Numbered from the stretch's first letter, positions 43,004 to 51,492 are shown. The stretch is DNA of 64,000 nt from an uncultured Collinsella sp. (GCA_905208635.1 CAJLPX010000008.1:17567-81566); one strand, 5' to 3'. The notes: generated from the sequence alone by a model not told the origin. A program made the numbers and translations.

Positions 43004-44011
43004 TTACTTGCCGTCGTCCTGTTGCAGACTGTCCTGCTCGCTGAGGCGCGCCTGCCTGCTGGCCATGCGTGCGGGCTTGTCGGGATCGGGAACGGCCGTG
43101 GGCATGGGCTCGTCGACATGACCACCCCACCAGCCGCCCACAAAGCTGAGCGTGTGGAACACGTTGATCACGGCACCGGGATCAATGTCGCACACCAGCT
43201 TGATAATGTCCTGGCTCTCGTAGGTCGAGACAACGGCGTGCAGCAGGTACATCTTTTCGCGGCTATATCCGCCGATGACCTCGGCGCAACTAATGCCGTG
43301 CTGAAAATGGTCAACATAGGCGGTCATGACCTCGTCTGCCTTGCGCGTCGTGATCTGCAGCGTCACGCGGTCGTAGCGACGATAGAAACTGTCGATGGTC
43401 TTGGTCGAAATAAACTGGAACACGATGGAATACGCCGCCTTGTCCCAGCCAAACATGAAACCGAAGATCGCCAGGATAAAGCAGTTGAAACCAAAGATGA
43501 CGCCCCAGATGGTCTTGCCCGTGTGGTTGGAAACCCACAGCGCGATAAAGTCGGTGCCGCCGGTGGATGCGCCAGACTTTAGCGCGATGGCAGCGCCCAG
43601 ACCCGAGACCACGCCGCCAAAAATGATGAGCATGATCTTGTCGCCCAAAAACGGCGCGAAGTGAAAGACGTTGAGGAACAGCGACGAGAGCACGACCTGC
43701 ATCATCGAGAAGATGACGAAGCGCTTGCTAATGCCGCTCCAGCATAGGAGCGCCACGGGAATGTTGAGCGCAAGCATACCGAGCGAGATGTCGATGTGAA
43801 CGCCACCGAGCGAGGTAACGCGATCGAGCAGGACCGCGACGCCGGTAAGGCCGCTCGGAAGCAAGTCGGCGGGCCGAATGAACGCCTGGATCAGAAATGT
43901 CTGGAGAACGGCAGAAATGGTGACCGCCACAGCGGTAATAGCGCGGCGGACGATGGTAAGGCGGCCGAGCACGAGCACGCGGTCCGTGAGCTGATCGATG
44001 GCGTTCGCCAC
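43004..44011 (-). CDS. YitT family membrane protein (DUF161/DUF2179)
   Basis: 335 residues from a GTG with AAGGGAG 5 nt upstream. Five or six hydrophobic helices at residues ~20-200, then the cytoplasmic DUF2179 domain (YDRVTLQITTRKADEVMTAY, GGYSREKMYLLHAVVSTYE). The C-terminal ~35 residues are hydrophilic and acidic/basic mixed. Members of this group have no agreed function; some act in stress or export. Not adjacent to other membrane genes. Confidence 0.82.
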   Translation of the reverse strand: MANAIDQLTDRVLVLGRLTIVRRAITAVAVTISAVLQTFLIQAFIRPADLLPSGLTGVAVLLDRVTSLGGVHIDISLGMLALNIPVALLCWSGISKRFVIFSMMQVVLSSLFLNVFHFAPFLGDKIMLIIFGGVVSGLGAAIALKSGASTGGTDFIALWVSNHTGKTIWGVIFGFNCFILAIFGFMFGWDKAAYSIVFQFISTKTIDSFYRRYDRVTLQITTRKADEVMTAYVDHFQHGISCAEVIGGYSREKMYLLHAVVSTYESQDIIKLVCDIDPGAVINVFHTLSFVGGWWGGHVDEPMPTAVPDPDKPARMASRQARLSEQDSLQQDDGK

Positions 44012-44147
44012 GTAGGCTCCCTTCGAAGGCAGATGTAGTTGTGGGGCATGTCGGCGATTGTAGCATGGAGCGACAGAGGGCGCCTCAATTCACCCTCTCT
44101 CGACAACCAAAACGGGACCGGTGACCCCACAACCAAAGGCCCAAATT

Positions 44148-44271
44148 CTAAGTGAGTAGACTTTTCGCGACCTCCCGAGCACAGCCAATAACAGCCACCT
44201 CTGTGACCTGCGGTTTTACTAAGTCAGAAACGCTTTGTGCTCGGCCTGCGCCAAAAAGTCTACTCACTTAG
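44148..44271. repeat. Long inverted repeat with 18-bp arms
   Basis: Arms 44148-44165 and 44254-44271 (CTAAGTGAGTAGACTTTT) are perfect; inner arms CCGAGCACA (44175-44183) and TGTGCTCGG (44236-44244). The interior word GACCTCCCGAGCACA resembles one in the element at 5636-5763. It fills most of the 355-nt gap between the HAD gene and yitT; nothing else is visible in this gap. Confidence 0.8.
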
Positions 44272-44366
44272 CCCGAATCGAAGCCAAACGGATCTAAATT
44301 GATGCCAAATTAAGCCAATCTGCAGCAAATGACGCGTGAACCAGTGCTTCTCGCGGTGGATTGACA

Positions 44367-44996
44367 CTACAGAGCGGCCAAAATGTCGCTCAGGTTGTCG
44401 ATGACGACGTCGGCGGCGGACTGGTCCAGGTTGACGCCCTCATGCGGACGCAGTGCCAGGACGCGGGCGCCGGAGCGCTTGCCGGCCTCGATACCCAAAG
44501 GCGAGTCCTCGATAACCAGGCACTCGGCGGGGTCAACTCCCAGCGCCTTCATGGCACGCAGGTAGATCTCGGGGTCGGGCTTAAACGCACTGCACTCGTG
44601 ACCGCTGATGGTGTAGTCCAGCACGTCGGCGATACCGGCAATCTCAACCAGCTCGTCAATGAGCTCACGATAGGACGAGCTTGCGATGGCGCACTTCACG
44701 CCGCGCTCGTGCAGCTCGCGCATCACCGGCTCCGTCTGCTCGTTGAGCAGCTCGGCATACGGAACGGGGTGAACCGGGCTGTAGACCTGCTTGTACTCCA
44801 CGCGCAGACGCTCGCGCAGCTCAATATCGTCGGGCACCAGCGACTTCCAAATGGCAGGCTCGTTAGACCCCGAAAGATCGGGGATCTCGTCAAAATGGAA
44901 CCCCTTCTCTTCCATAAACGCCACGCGACGGCGGTTGTAGAACCACTCGGTATCGACCAGCACGCCGTCCATGTCAAACAGCACTGCCTTAATCAT
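44367..44996 (-). CDS. HAD superfamily hydrolase (beta-phosphoglucomutase-like)
   Basis: 209 residues; start MIKAVLFDMDG, GGGAGG about 8 nt upstream. Motif I DMDGVLVD (nucleophile Asp8, acid/base Asp10), motif II IASSS, motif III KPDPEIYL, motif IV IEDSPLG: a HAD subclass IA protein with a helical cap between motifs I and II. Likely a sugar-phosphate phosphatase or phosphomutase. It lies downstream of SIS3 on the same strand after a terminator, so it is possibly linked in function but probably transcribed separately. Confidence 0.85.
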   Translation of the reverse strand: MIKAVLFDMDGVLVDTEWFYNRRRVAFMEEKGFHFDEIPDLSGSNEPAIWKSLVPDDIELRERLRVEYKQVYSPVHPVPYAELLNEQTEPVMRELHERGVKCAIASSSYRELIDELVEIAGIADVLDYTISGHECSAFKPDPEIYLRAMKALGVDPAECLVIEDSPLGIEAGKRSGARVLALRPHEGVNLDQSAADVVIDNLSDILAAL

Positions 44997-45011
44997 ACGC
45001 ATCTCCTCCCA

Positions 45012-45054
45012 CCTGCCAAAAAGGGACAGGTTTATTTTGGTAGGTTTTATCTGG
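45012..45054 (+). repeat. 43-bp REP-like repeat, copy 2
   Basis: CCTGCCAAAAAGGGACAGGT...GGTAGG...TTTTATCTGG. 41/43 identical to copy 1 (34883-34925), in the opposite orientation. It sits about 15 nt upstream of the HAD gene start. Short terminal arms can pair. Confidence 0.75.
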
Positions 45055-45088
45055 TGTTTTGCGACGCGACAGACACGCCCTCCCCAAA

Positions 45089-45122
45089 GCAAAAAAGGGG
45101 ACGGGGCAAAACCCCATCCCCT
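45089..45122 (-). terminator. Terminator of the PTS system 2-SIS3 operon
   Basis: In minus orientation GGGGATGGGG-TTTT-GCCCCGTCCCC followed by TTTTTTG. Confidence 0.92.
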
Positions 45123-45155
45123 CTCAATCAACCCGTAAGGTCTACTTACTTGTGA

Positions 45156-46139
45156 TTAGTAGGAAAGCTTCCACATGTAGCGACGCATGGTCAGCGGGTG
45201 CTGACGGGCCTCGGCGATCTGGTTGCCGTACTCGCGCATAACGGCGAGGTGCAGCAGCGGGTTGAAGTAGGTGACGACGCTTGCCGGCACGGCGTCGGCC
45301 AGACCGTAGTCCTTGGAGTCGATCAGAGCGACCTTGGCGCCCATGCGCTTAAGGAAGGTGAGGGCGCGGGCGTCCATCGGACGGGTGGCACCATCGGACA
45401 TGAAGAAGACGTAGGGCTTACCCTCGGTGGAAACCTCGAACGGGCCGTGGAAGTACTCGCCGGTGTTGTAGGCGGCGGCGTCGATCCACTGCATCTCGGT
45501 GAACAGGAAGGCGGCGTGAGAATAAGCCATCTTCTCGGAGGCACCAGAGGCCATGAAGTAGATCATCTTGTCGTCCTTGAAGTCCTGGGCGAACTGCTTG
45601 GCGAGGCCCTTGGCGGACTGAGCGGCGTTCTCGCAGAGCTCGAAAACGTTGGTGAGGCCGGTGATCATGTCCTCGTAGTGGTCATAGCCCTCGGTCTGCT
45701 GAAGGATCTCGAGAGCAAGAGCGATGGCATAGCCGGGCTTCTCGCACTTGGCAGCGTAGTTGGCGTGGAAGCCGTGGACGATGACGTGGTCGGCGTCGAC
45801 GGTCAGAGCGGAGCCGGCCTTGTTGGTGAGGGAGACGACCGGGCAGTTGTGCTTCTTGGCGGTCTTGTTGGCCTCGACGGTCTCGGGCGTGGAGCCACCG
45901 AGGGAGCAGGTGATCACGAAGGTGTGCTCGTTGACCCAGGAAGGCGTGTCGTAGTTGAACTCGTTAGCGGTGAAGATCTGAACGTTCAGCTTGTCCGTGT
46001 TGTTGGCCAGGAAGTACTTGGCAGGGTAAAGGTCGGACATGGAAGCACCGCAGCCGACGAAGGCGACGCTGTGGATCTCGTGGTTGGACAGGACGTCAGC
46101 GACGATCTGCTTAGGGAGGTTAAGGTCGATCTCGTACAT
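45156..46139 (-). CDS. SIS-domain sugar-phosphate deglycase/isomerase 3 (FrlB/GfrF-like)
   Basis: 327 residues; start MYEIDLNLPKQ with AAAGGA 9 nt upstream. SIS motifs FVGCGASMSDL (~27-37) and TCSLGGSTPETV (~75-86), NTGEYFHGPFEV in the second half with the full E-Y-x-H-G-P, C-terminus RRYMWKLSY. Last gene of the operon IIAB-IIC-IID-SIS3, the same order as in gfr-type Amadori operons. The pairing of a mannose PTS with an FrlB-like enzyme is the main argument for an Amadori substrate. It is separated from EIID by ~200 nt holding two hairpins. Confidence 0.82.
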   Translation of the reverse strand: MYEIDLNLPKQIVADVLSNHEIHSVAFVGCGASMSDLYPAKYFLANNTDKLNVQIFTANEFNYDTPSWVNEHTFVITCSLGGSTPETVEANKTAKKHNCPVVSLTNKAGSALTVDADHVIVHGFHANYAAKCEKPGYAIALALEILQQTEGYDHYEDMITGLTNVFELCENAAQSAKGLAKQFAQDFKDDKMIYFMASGASEKMAYSHAAFLFTEMQWIDAAAYNTGEYFHGPFEVSTEGKPYVFFMSDGATRPMDARALTFLKRMGAKVALIDSKDYGLADAVPASVVTYFNPLLHLAVMREYGNQIAEARQHPLTMRRYMWKLSY

Positions 46140-46229
46140 CTGACACATTCCTTTCGATTTTTTGCGGCGCCACATTGCCGGGCGCTCGCAGGGTTACCGT
46201 GGTTTGGACCGAGTCGCCGGCCCGTTGAG

Positions 46230-46262
46230 GATGTGTCAAAGGAACTGTCCCTTTGACACATC
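46230..46262. repeat. Hairpin with CTGTCCC loop between EIID and SIS3
   Basis: GATGTGTCAAAGG-AACTGT-CCCTTTGACACATC, perfect 12-bp stem. The loop holds AACTGTCCC, echoing the GGGACA words of the other hairpins. It lies inside the operon. Confidence 0.75.
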
Positions 46263-46273
46263 TAGGGATGGAA

Positions 46274-46304
46274 GCCTGCCTGGGGTATGGGATGCCAGGC
46301 AGGC
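46274..46304. repeat. GC-rich hairpin between EIID and SIS3
   Basis: GCCTGCCTGG-GGTATGGGATG-CCAGGCAGGC, 10-bp perfect stem without a T run. Possible RNA processing site or partial terminator that lowers SIS3 relative to the PTS genes. Confidence 0.7.
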
Positions 46305-46338
46305 CCCCGGGGGAAAGCGGTTAGGCGCTTGGTCGCGA

Positions 46339-47172
46339 CTAGGCCAGGATGCCGGCCGCGGAGAGGGCGATGCCGCCCACGATGGCGATCACGAGAAGCC
46401 AACCGGTGTTGACGTTCTTCTTGATGAGCCAGTACATAAGGCCGGTGAGGCCGAGGGAGATCATCTGGGGCATCATGCCGTCCAGGATGTCCTGGATCAC
46501 GACGGTGCCGTCAGCGAACTGCAGCGGGGTGGTGGCGCCGATCAGCGTGGCGATCATGCCGCCCACGGACATAAGACCTACGATGCCGCAGACATACATG
46601 AGCTTTTCCATGAGGTCGCCGCCCTGAAGCTTGCTCAGGTACTCGTGGCCGCCCTGATAGCCCATCTTGGCTGCGAACCAAGTGATCAGCACAGAGGGGA
46701 CGATGGAGATGAGCATGGCCAGGATCGGGCCCATGATGGAGCCCTGCTGAGCCAGCTGAACGCCCAGGCCAAAGGCGATAACGCGGATGGTGCCCTGGAA
46801 GAGGGAGTCACCGATGCCGGAAAGCGGACCCATGAGGGAGGTCTTGACCGCGTTGATCGAATCGGGATCGAAGTTCTCGGGATCCTTGGCGTACTCCTCC
46901 TCCATGGAGGCGGCGAGACCTAGGACAAAAGCGCTCGTCTGCGGGGTGCAGTTGTAGAACGCCATGTGACGGTGGTAAGCCTCTTTCTTAGCAGCGAGCT
47001 GCTTTGGGTCGGACTCGTCCGGATAGAGGCGGTCGAGCGTAGGAACCATGCCGTAGAGGAAGCCCATGTTCATCTGACGCTCGTAGTTCCAAGAGGCCTG
47101 GATGGCCCAGGAGCGCCAGAAGAACTGGCTGACCTTCTTGTTCAGGGACACGTCCTTGGTTGCGGTTGCCAT
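46339..47172 (-). CDS. PTS mannose/fructose/sorbose family EIID component (system 2)
   Basis: 277 residues from the ATG at 47172 (AAGGAGG 8 nt upstream), not the longer open frame. SWAIQASWNYERQMNMGFLYGM, NAVKTSLMGPLSGIGDSLFQGT (GPLxGIGDS signature) and C-terminal hydrophobic segments mark EIID. Partner of the EIIC, encoded 13 nt upstream. Confidence 0.93.
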   Translation of the reverse strand: MATATKDVSLNKKVSQFFWRSWAIQASWNYERQMNMGFLYGMVPTLDRLYPDESDPKQLAAKKEAYHRHMAFYNCTPQTSAFVLGLAASMEEEYAKDPENFDPDSINAVKTSLMGPLSGIGDSLFQGTIRVIAFGLGVQLAQQGSIMGPILAMLISIVPSVLITWFAAKMGYQGGHEYLSKLQGGDLMEKLMYVCGIVGLMSVGGMIATLIGATTPLQFADGTVVIQDILDGMMPQMISLGLTGLMYWLIKKNVNTGWLLVIAIVGGIALSAAGILA

Positions 47173-47185
47173 AGTGTGTTCCTCC

Positions 47186-47980
47186 TTAGTCTTCGTCGTC
47201 TTCGAGCGGATCGTAGTCGGAATCGACACCGGCGGTTGCATGGGAGCCATTGAACTTGAAGCCCATGAAGACGATAGCCAGGCACACACCGATCAGAGCG
47301 ACCGCGATGACGGACAGGTTGAGGTAGGCGGCGAGCAGGAAACCGATGAACAGGAACGGGGTCATACCCTTCTTGATCATCATGGTGAGCAGCAGAGCCA
47401 GACCGTAGGCGGTCATGATCTTGGTCGAAACGTTCAGACCAACGGACAGCCACTCGGGAACCATGTTGACGATGGCCTGAACCAGGTCGGTGCCAACAAA
47501 GACGGCCAGGAAGATCGGCAGGAAGTACATGATGGCGTACAGACCGGAGCCGGCGCAGATGTGCATACGGTAGGCGGTCTTGAAGTTACCGTTATCGATC
47601 GCGCTATCGGCCACATGGGTGAGGGCGGCGATGATGGAACGGAACACGATGCCGAGGAGCTGACCCAAGACGGCGACCGGGATGGCGATCGTCATGGCGG
47701 TCTCAGCAGAAGCATCGGTCAGGCACGCGAAGGCAGCTGCCACGATGCCGCCCAGGACCATATCGGGCGGAACGGCGGCGCCGACCTGCACCAGGCCCAT
47801 GGACACGAGCTCGACGGCGGCACCGACGGCAAGGCCGGTGGGCACATCGCCCAGCAGCAGACCGACGAGCGTAGCGCCAACGAGGGGCTGCTCGAAGTTA
47901 AGACGACCGAGCAGGCGGGAGTCCCACATGCAGAACACGCCGACGAGGCCGACGAGCACCGCACTGATGAACGTATTCAT
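47186..47980 (-). CDS. PTS mannose/fructose/sorbose family EIIC component (system 2)
   Basis: 264 residues. Seven or more helices; family motif LLGDVPTGLAVGAAVELVSMG and GAAVPPDMVLGGIV. The C-terminus is acidic (EDDED). AAGGAG 6 nt before the ATG. Encoded 36 nt after the IIAB fusion. Confidence 0.93.
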   Translation of the reverse strand: MNTFISAVLVGLVGVFCMWDSRLLGRLNFEQPLVGATLVGLLLGDVPTGLAVGAAVELVSMGLVQVGAAVPPDMVLGGIVAAAFACLTDASAETAMTIAIPVAVLGQLLGIVFRSIIAALTHVADSAIDNGNFKTAYRMHICAGSGLYAIMYFLPIFLAVFVGTDLVQAIVNMVPEWLSVGLNVSTKIMTAYGLALLLTMMIKKGMTPFLFIGFLLAAYLNLSVIAVALIGVCLAIVFMGFKFNGSHATAGVDSDYDPLEDDED

Positions 47981-48016
47981 ACCCTTCTCCTTTCAGTCAG
48001 GCAAAAGCCTGGTTGA

Positions 48017-48940
48017 TTACAGCTTGGCGTCGATGTCGACGCTCTGATACGTAGGGGTCTGCTGGACGTAGAGCTTGATGTCCATGTCGAGCAGCTGGTT
48101 GACGTCGGCCTTCTGGGTGGCGTCGAGGAAGACGGAGCTGTCCTTGCCGCCGACCTGTTCGGCACCGTCGTGGTTGGCGGTGGCGCCCAGGTTGATGGCG
48201 TCGAGCTTGTAGCCCTGGCAGAACTGCAGCATCTCGGCAGTGTTGCCAAAGACGAACATGACGCGCTCGCCGAGGGTGTTGAGCTTGTCCATCTTGGCGA
48301 GGGCACGCTCGACGGTGAAGACGTTCAGGCGCACGCCCTGGGGCTTGGCCAGCTTAAGAGCGCCCTTCTTGATGTCATCGTTGGCGGCAGCGTTGTCGAC
48401 GACGATGATGCGCTCGGCCTGGACCTTGGTGGTCCAGGTAAAGACGACCTGGCCGTGCAGCAGACGGTAGTCAAGACGCGCGAGGACAATCTTGGCGGGA
48501 CCGGAGCTGTGACGGGACGCCTTGGCCTTCTTGGCGGGAGCCGCGGCGACCTCGACCGGTGCGTTGGGGTTGGTCAGACCGGTGCGGGCCTCGTTGATGA
48601 GGGCCGCGAGCTCGGCGCCCTTGACGGGGACGGGGCTCATAGCGAGCGTGAGCGCCAGCGGGATGTTGAAACCGCTGACAACCGTGAACTTCGTGCCGTT
48701 CTTGGAAAGCTCGACCATGCTGTTGTTGACCGAGCTACCGAGCATATCGGTTAGCACATACACGGTGTCGTCCGCGTTGAACGTGGCGATCATGGCCTCA
48801 ACCTTATTGGTGATGGGCTCCTTGTCGTCACGAGCAAGCGACACGACGTGGACGTTCGACACGTCGCCGAGAACCATCTCGAGCGTGTCTTTGGCGCCTG
48901 CGGCCAGGCCGCCATGAGATGCGAGAATGATCTGATTCAT
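48017..48940 (-). CDS. PTS mannose family EIIAB fusion (system 2)
   Basis: 307 residues. EIIA domain 1-~125 with His9 in LASHGGLAAG as the HPr acceptor; an Ala/Pro/Lys linker (~127-148); EIIB domain from ~150 with RLLHGQV (active His ~163) and IINLGATANHD-like ending. Unlike system 1, where A and B are separate genes, here both sites are on one chain. First gene of IIAB-IIC-IID-SIS3; GGAGGAGG precedes the ATG. An operator-like word is centred near the -10 region about 30 nt upstream. Confidence 0.93.
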   Translation of the reverse strand: MNQIILASHGGLAAGAKDTLEMVLGDVSNVHVVSLARDDKEPITNKVEAMIATFNADDTVYVLTDMLGSSVNNSMVELSKNGTKFTVVSGFNIPLALTLAMSPVPVKGAELAALINEARTGLTNPNAPVEVAAAPAKKAKASRHSSGPAKIVLARLDYRLLHGQVVFTWTTKVQAERIIVVDNAAANDDIKKGALKLAKPQGVRLNVFTVERALAKMDKLNTLGERVMFVFGNTAEMLQFCQGYKLDAINLGATANHDGAEQVGGKDSSVFLDATQKADVNQLLDMDIKLYVQQTPTYQSVDIDAKL

Positions 48941-48966
48941 CTTGCCTCCTCCTTTTCGTTATGGTC

Positions 48967-48986
48967 ATTATAACGTCTTATACGTT
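48967..48986 (-). promoter_or_regulatory. Promoter/operator of PTS system 2 (ACGTATA site 2)
   Basis: TATAAT (48967-48972, minus orientation) overlaps AACGTATAAGACGTTATA (48969-48986). The word is shared with sites at 42936 and 50245. Overlap of the -10 box suggests repression. Confidence 0.5.
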
Positions 48987-49123
48987 GCGGATATTGCTAA
49001 TTAGTATAAAGACCGTTCGCGGGTGAAAATCGACCGTTGACGGGTTTAACGTACTTGAAACGTTGGGGCTGGGCAGGCCGGCACTGGCGGGATAACCCCA
49101 AGTCGGACCCTGCGCGCAATCCC

Positions 49124-50206
49124 CTATCGCACGAAGTACCAGGGGCTTTCCTGCACGGTGGGCTCCAGCGCGATGCCGGTGCGTTCCTTAAACAGATCCA
49201 TGTCCTGCGTTTTCTCCGTCCACCACGCGTTGGGCTTAAAGGTCATGCTCTCAGCGACATGACCGACAAATACACTGTTGCGCAGCTTGGAGAAGTCGGT
49301 GTTCATAATCAGGATGGACATGAGCACCAGCACAATACCCAGGACCTTGATCGCGCCGGCGGACTCGGCATAGACACCAATGCCCACCAGTACGGTGACG
49401 ACCGTCTCGAAAGACATTACGACGGGAACTTTCGATGTCTCGAGCCCCATGGACAGACCCTGCATATATAAGATGTAAGCCACGGCTGTGGGGATGAGTC
49501 CAAAGCCAAGGAACAGCAGCAGCAGCTGTGGCGACATTGCCGCGGCGACATCCGGCCACGGAGCCGCGATAGCCGCCATAACCGCACCGCCAAAAACAAG
49601 GCCCCAAAACGTGACAGCCAGCGGGTGGACCGTCTTGGTTGCTATCCGGCTAAACACCGCGAGCGACGCCCCACAAAAGCCTGCAATCACGCCCGACGTG
49701 ACGCCCCAAACCGAAAAATGGAAACCGGAAAGGTCGCCATTAGTTACTGCAAGTACACAGCCCCCTATGTTAAAAGCGATGGCAACGAGCTTGTTGGGGG
49801 TCACGTCCTCGCGATAAAGCACGCGGCCGAGCACGACGCCAAACACCGGCGAGGTATAGAGCAGCACCGAGGCCGTGGACATGCCCACCTCGCCCATACA
49901 CTCGTAATAGCAAGTGTTGGCGGCGGCCAAACCGACGATACCGACAAGCGCGCAGGAAACAAGCTCTTTAGGGCTTGCCTTGAACAGGGCCAGCGGACCC
50001 TGAGCCACGGTAGACCCCTCACCCGAACGGCAGCCCATAAACATCAGGACCGGCGCCAAGATAAGCGCTCCGACCAACAAGCGAAAGGCAGCCATACTCT
50101 GGGACGTAACGCCCATGGCCGAGATGCCGTTTACAAAGATTCCGATGCTGCCCCACATAAGCGCGGCGATCAGCACCAGCACATAGCCCAGATTGCTTTT
50201 CTTCAA
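49124..50206 (-). CDS. DMT superfamily (EamA) transporter with C-terminal extension
   Basis: 360 residues from a TTG at 50206, chosen because GAGGAGG lies 5 nt upstream; a GTG further up has no site. Ten hydrophobic helices in two EamA repeats, up to about residue 300. A ~60-residue hydrophilic C-terminal tail (NSVFVGHVAESMTFKPNAWW...) is unusual for the family. Its upstream region carries an operator-like word shared with PTS system 2, so it may export a product, for instance the amino acid released from an Amadori compound. This role is inference. Confidence 0.82.
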   Translation of the reverse strand: MKKSNLGYVLVLIAALMWGSIGIFVNGISAMGVTSQSMAAFRLLVGALILAPVLMFMGCRSGEGSTVAQGPLALFKASPKELVSCALVGIVGLAAANTCYYECMGEVGMSTASVLLYTSPVFGVVLGRVLYREDVTPNKLVAIAFNIGGCVLAVTNGDLSGFHFSVWGVTSGVIAGFCGASLAVFSRIATKTVHPLAVTFWGLVFGGAVMAAIAAPWPDVAAAMSPQLLLLFLGFGLIPTAVAYILYMQGLSMGLETSKVPVVMSFETVVTVLVGIGVYAESAGAIKVLGIVLVLMSILIMNTDFSKLRNSVFVGHVAESMTFKPNAWWTEKTQDMDLFKERTGIALEPTVQESPWYFVR

Positions 50207-50244
50207 CGCAGCCTCCTCGGTATTGTTTCCAATATGTTTCACAC

Positions 50245-50264
50245 TACGTTATAGTCGTTATATA
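50245..50264. promoter_or_regulatory. ACGTATA operator, site 3 (DMT exporter)
   Basis: TACGTTATAGTCGTTATATA; its reverse complement matches the site before PTS system 2 at 14 of 18 positions. Lies 39-58 nt upstream of the TTG start. Confidence 0.45.
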
Positions 50265-50337
50265 CATTTTTCAAGGCACAAATCGGCAAACGGGAAATCT
50301 CTAGACAAAGGGAGTGTCCCGCCAGCCACGGTATCGT

Positions 50338-50500
50338 CGATGTTTTGGCAATGTCAGCGAAAACCCGCCAGAGCGAGCAAGGTGCCTTGAAGTGAGGCGG
50401 CATTGACCTTCTGGTCATGCCGCCGAAGCTGAAAGGCAGATTGCCGCTCTGGCGGGTTTGCAGCGTCGGCCGGTTACGGCGTTTGGTAAAACGCCGTAAC
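50338..50500 (-). repeat. Structured 3' element, family 2, copy b
   Basis: Adjacent to the SIS4 stop. Stem 50362-50375 with 50445-50458 (AACCCGCCAGAGCG), inner stem GCAA-GG-TGCCTT/AAGGCA-GA-TTGC, hairpin GGCGGCAT..ATGCCGCC (50396-50424) with GACCTTCTGGTC-type loop, and the end hairpin GTTACGGCG-TTTGGTAAAA-CGCCGTAAC. Every stem differs from copy a (16661-16826) but stays complementary, while loops and flanks are conserved. Confidence 0.78.
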
Positions 50501-51492
50501 TAATAATCAAGCTTCCACATGTAGCGGCGCGTCATGTAGTCCTTGTGGGTGACGGCAGAGAGCGCACGCATGTAGACGTTGTTGAGGATCGGGGCAAAGA
50601 TCAGGTGGTTGAAGTACTCGCTCACGCTGTCCTTGATGTCGTTGAGGCCGAGCTCCTTGGCGTCGAGCTGGTAGACGCGCTCACCACCGTACTGGTTGAC
50701 AAAGCGAATGCCGCGCTCGTCGTTGCAGCGGCTGCGGCCGACGCTGATGAGCTGGAACAGCGAGGTACGCTTGTCCAGGATCTCGAAGGGACCGTGGAAG
50801 AAGTCGCAGGTGTTGATGGTGCAGGAGTCGATCTGCAGCATCTCCTGCACGTTGCAGATGCTAAAGACGTAGGCGGCACCAAAGAGCGGACCCTGAGCCA
50901 TCACGTTGATGCAGGGCTTGTCGGCGTTCTGCTCGGCCCACTTGGCTGCGAGCGGACGGGTGTACTCGACGGCCTTGCGATAGATGGGATCGACCAAGTC
51001 GAAGGCGGCCATAGCGGTCTCGTACTCGGCATAGCCCTCGGTCTGCTGCGTAAGCTCCATGGCGATCATGGTCACGACGGCAGAGTTGGTGCGGCCCATG
51101 CAGGACTCGTCGACGGCCAGGCTGTCGTACTGGATCTTGTAGTCGCAGACCTCGGTGAGGCCGGACTCGTCAACATAGATGGCGATGGTGCTGGCGCCGT
51201 GGTCCTTGGCGACCTGGGCGGCGACGATGGTCTCCTTGGTGCCGCGCATGGACACGACGACGGCCAGGGTGTTCTCGTTGACGTAGGCAGGCGTGGCGTG
51301 CACGAACTCGTTGCTGGTGTAGCTGGAGCTCACGACCTGCGTGGCCTCGTGCTCCATAAAGTACTGGGCAGGATAGTTGCCGCCGTTGGATCCGCCGGCG
51401 CCGATCCACACGACGCGCTTGATGCCGCCCTTGTCTGCCTTGTCAGCCAAAACCTGGGAGACGACGTCCTTAACCTGTTCCTGAGTAGTCAT
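50500..51492 (-). CDS. SIS-domain sugar-phosphate deglycase/isomerase 4 (FrlB/GfrF-like), variant active site
   Basis: 330 residues. SIS motifs WIGAGGSNGGNY (~30-41) and VSMRGTKETIV (~80-90). The second-half motif is NTCDFFHGPFEI, i.e. Asp where the three other paralogues and FrlB have Glu, before the HGP. C-terminus MTRRYMWKLDY. It is divergent from GntR regulator 4, with repeated operator words in the gap and no PTS gene nearby. It could be a true enzyme with a different substrate or a non-catalytic sensor. Confidence 0.76.
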   Translation of the reverse strand: MTTQEQVKDVVSQVLADKADKGGIKRVVWIGAGGSNGGNYPAQYFMEHEATQVVSSSYTSNEFVHATPAYVNENTLAVVVSMRGTKETIVAAQVAKDHGASTIAIYVDESGLTEVCDYKIQYDSLAVDESCMGRTNSAVVTMIAMELTQQTEGYAEYETAMAAFDLVDPIYRKAVEYTRPLAAKWAEQNADKPCINVMAQGPLFGAAYVFSICNVQEMLQIDSCTINTCDFFHGPFEILDKRTSLFQLISVGRSRCNDERGIRFVNQYGGERVYQLDAKELGLNDIKDSVSEYFNHLIFAPILNNVYMRALSAVTHKDYMTRRYMWKLDY

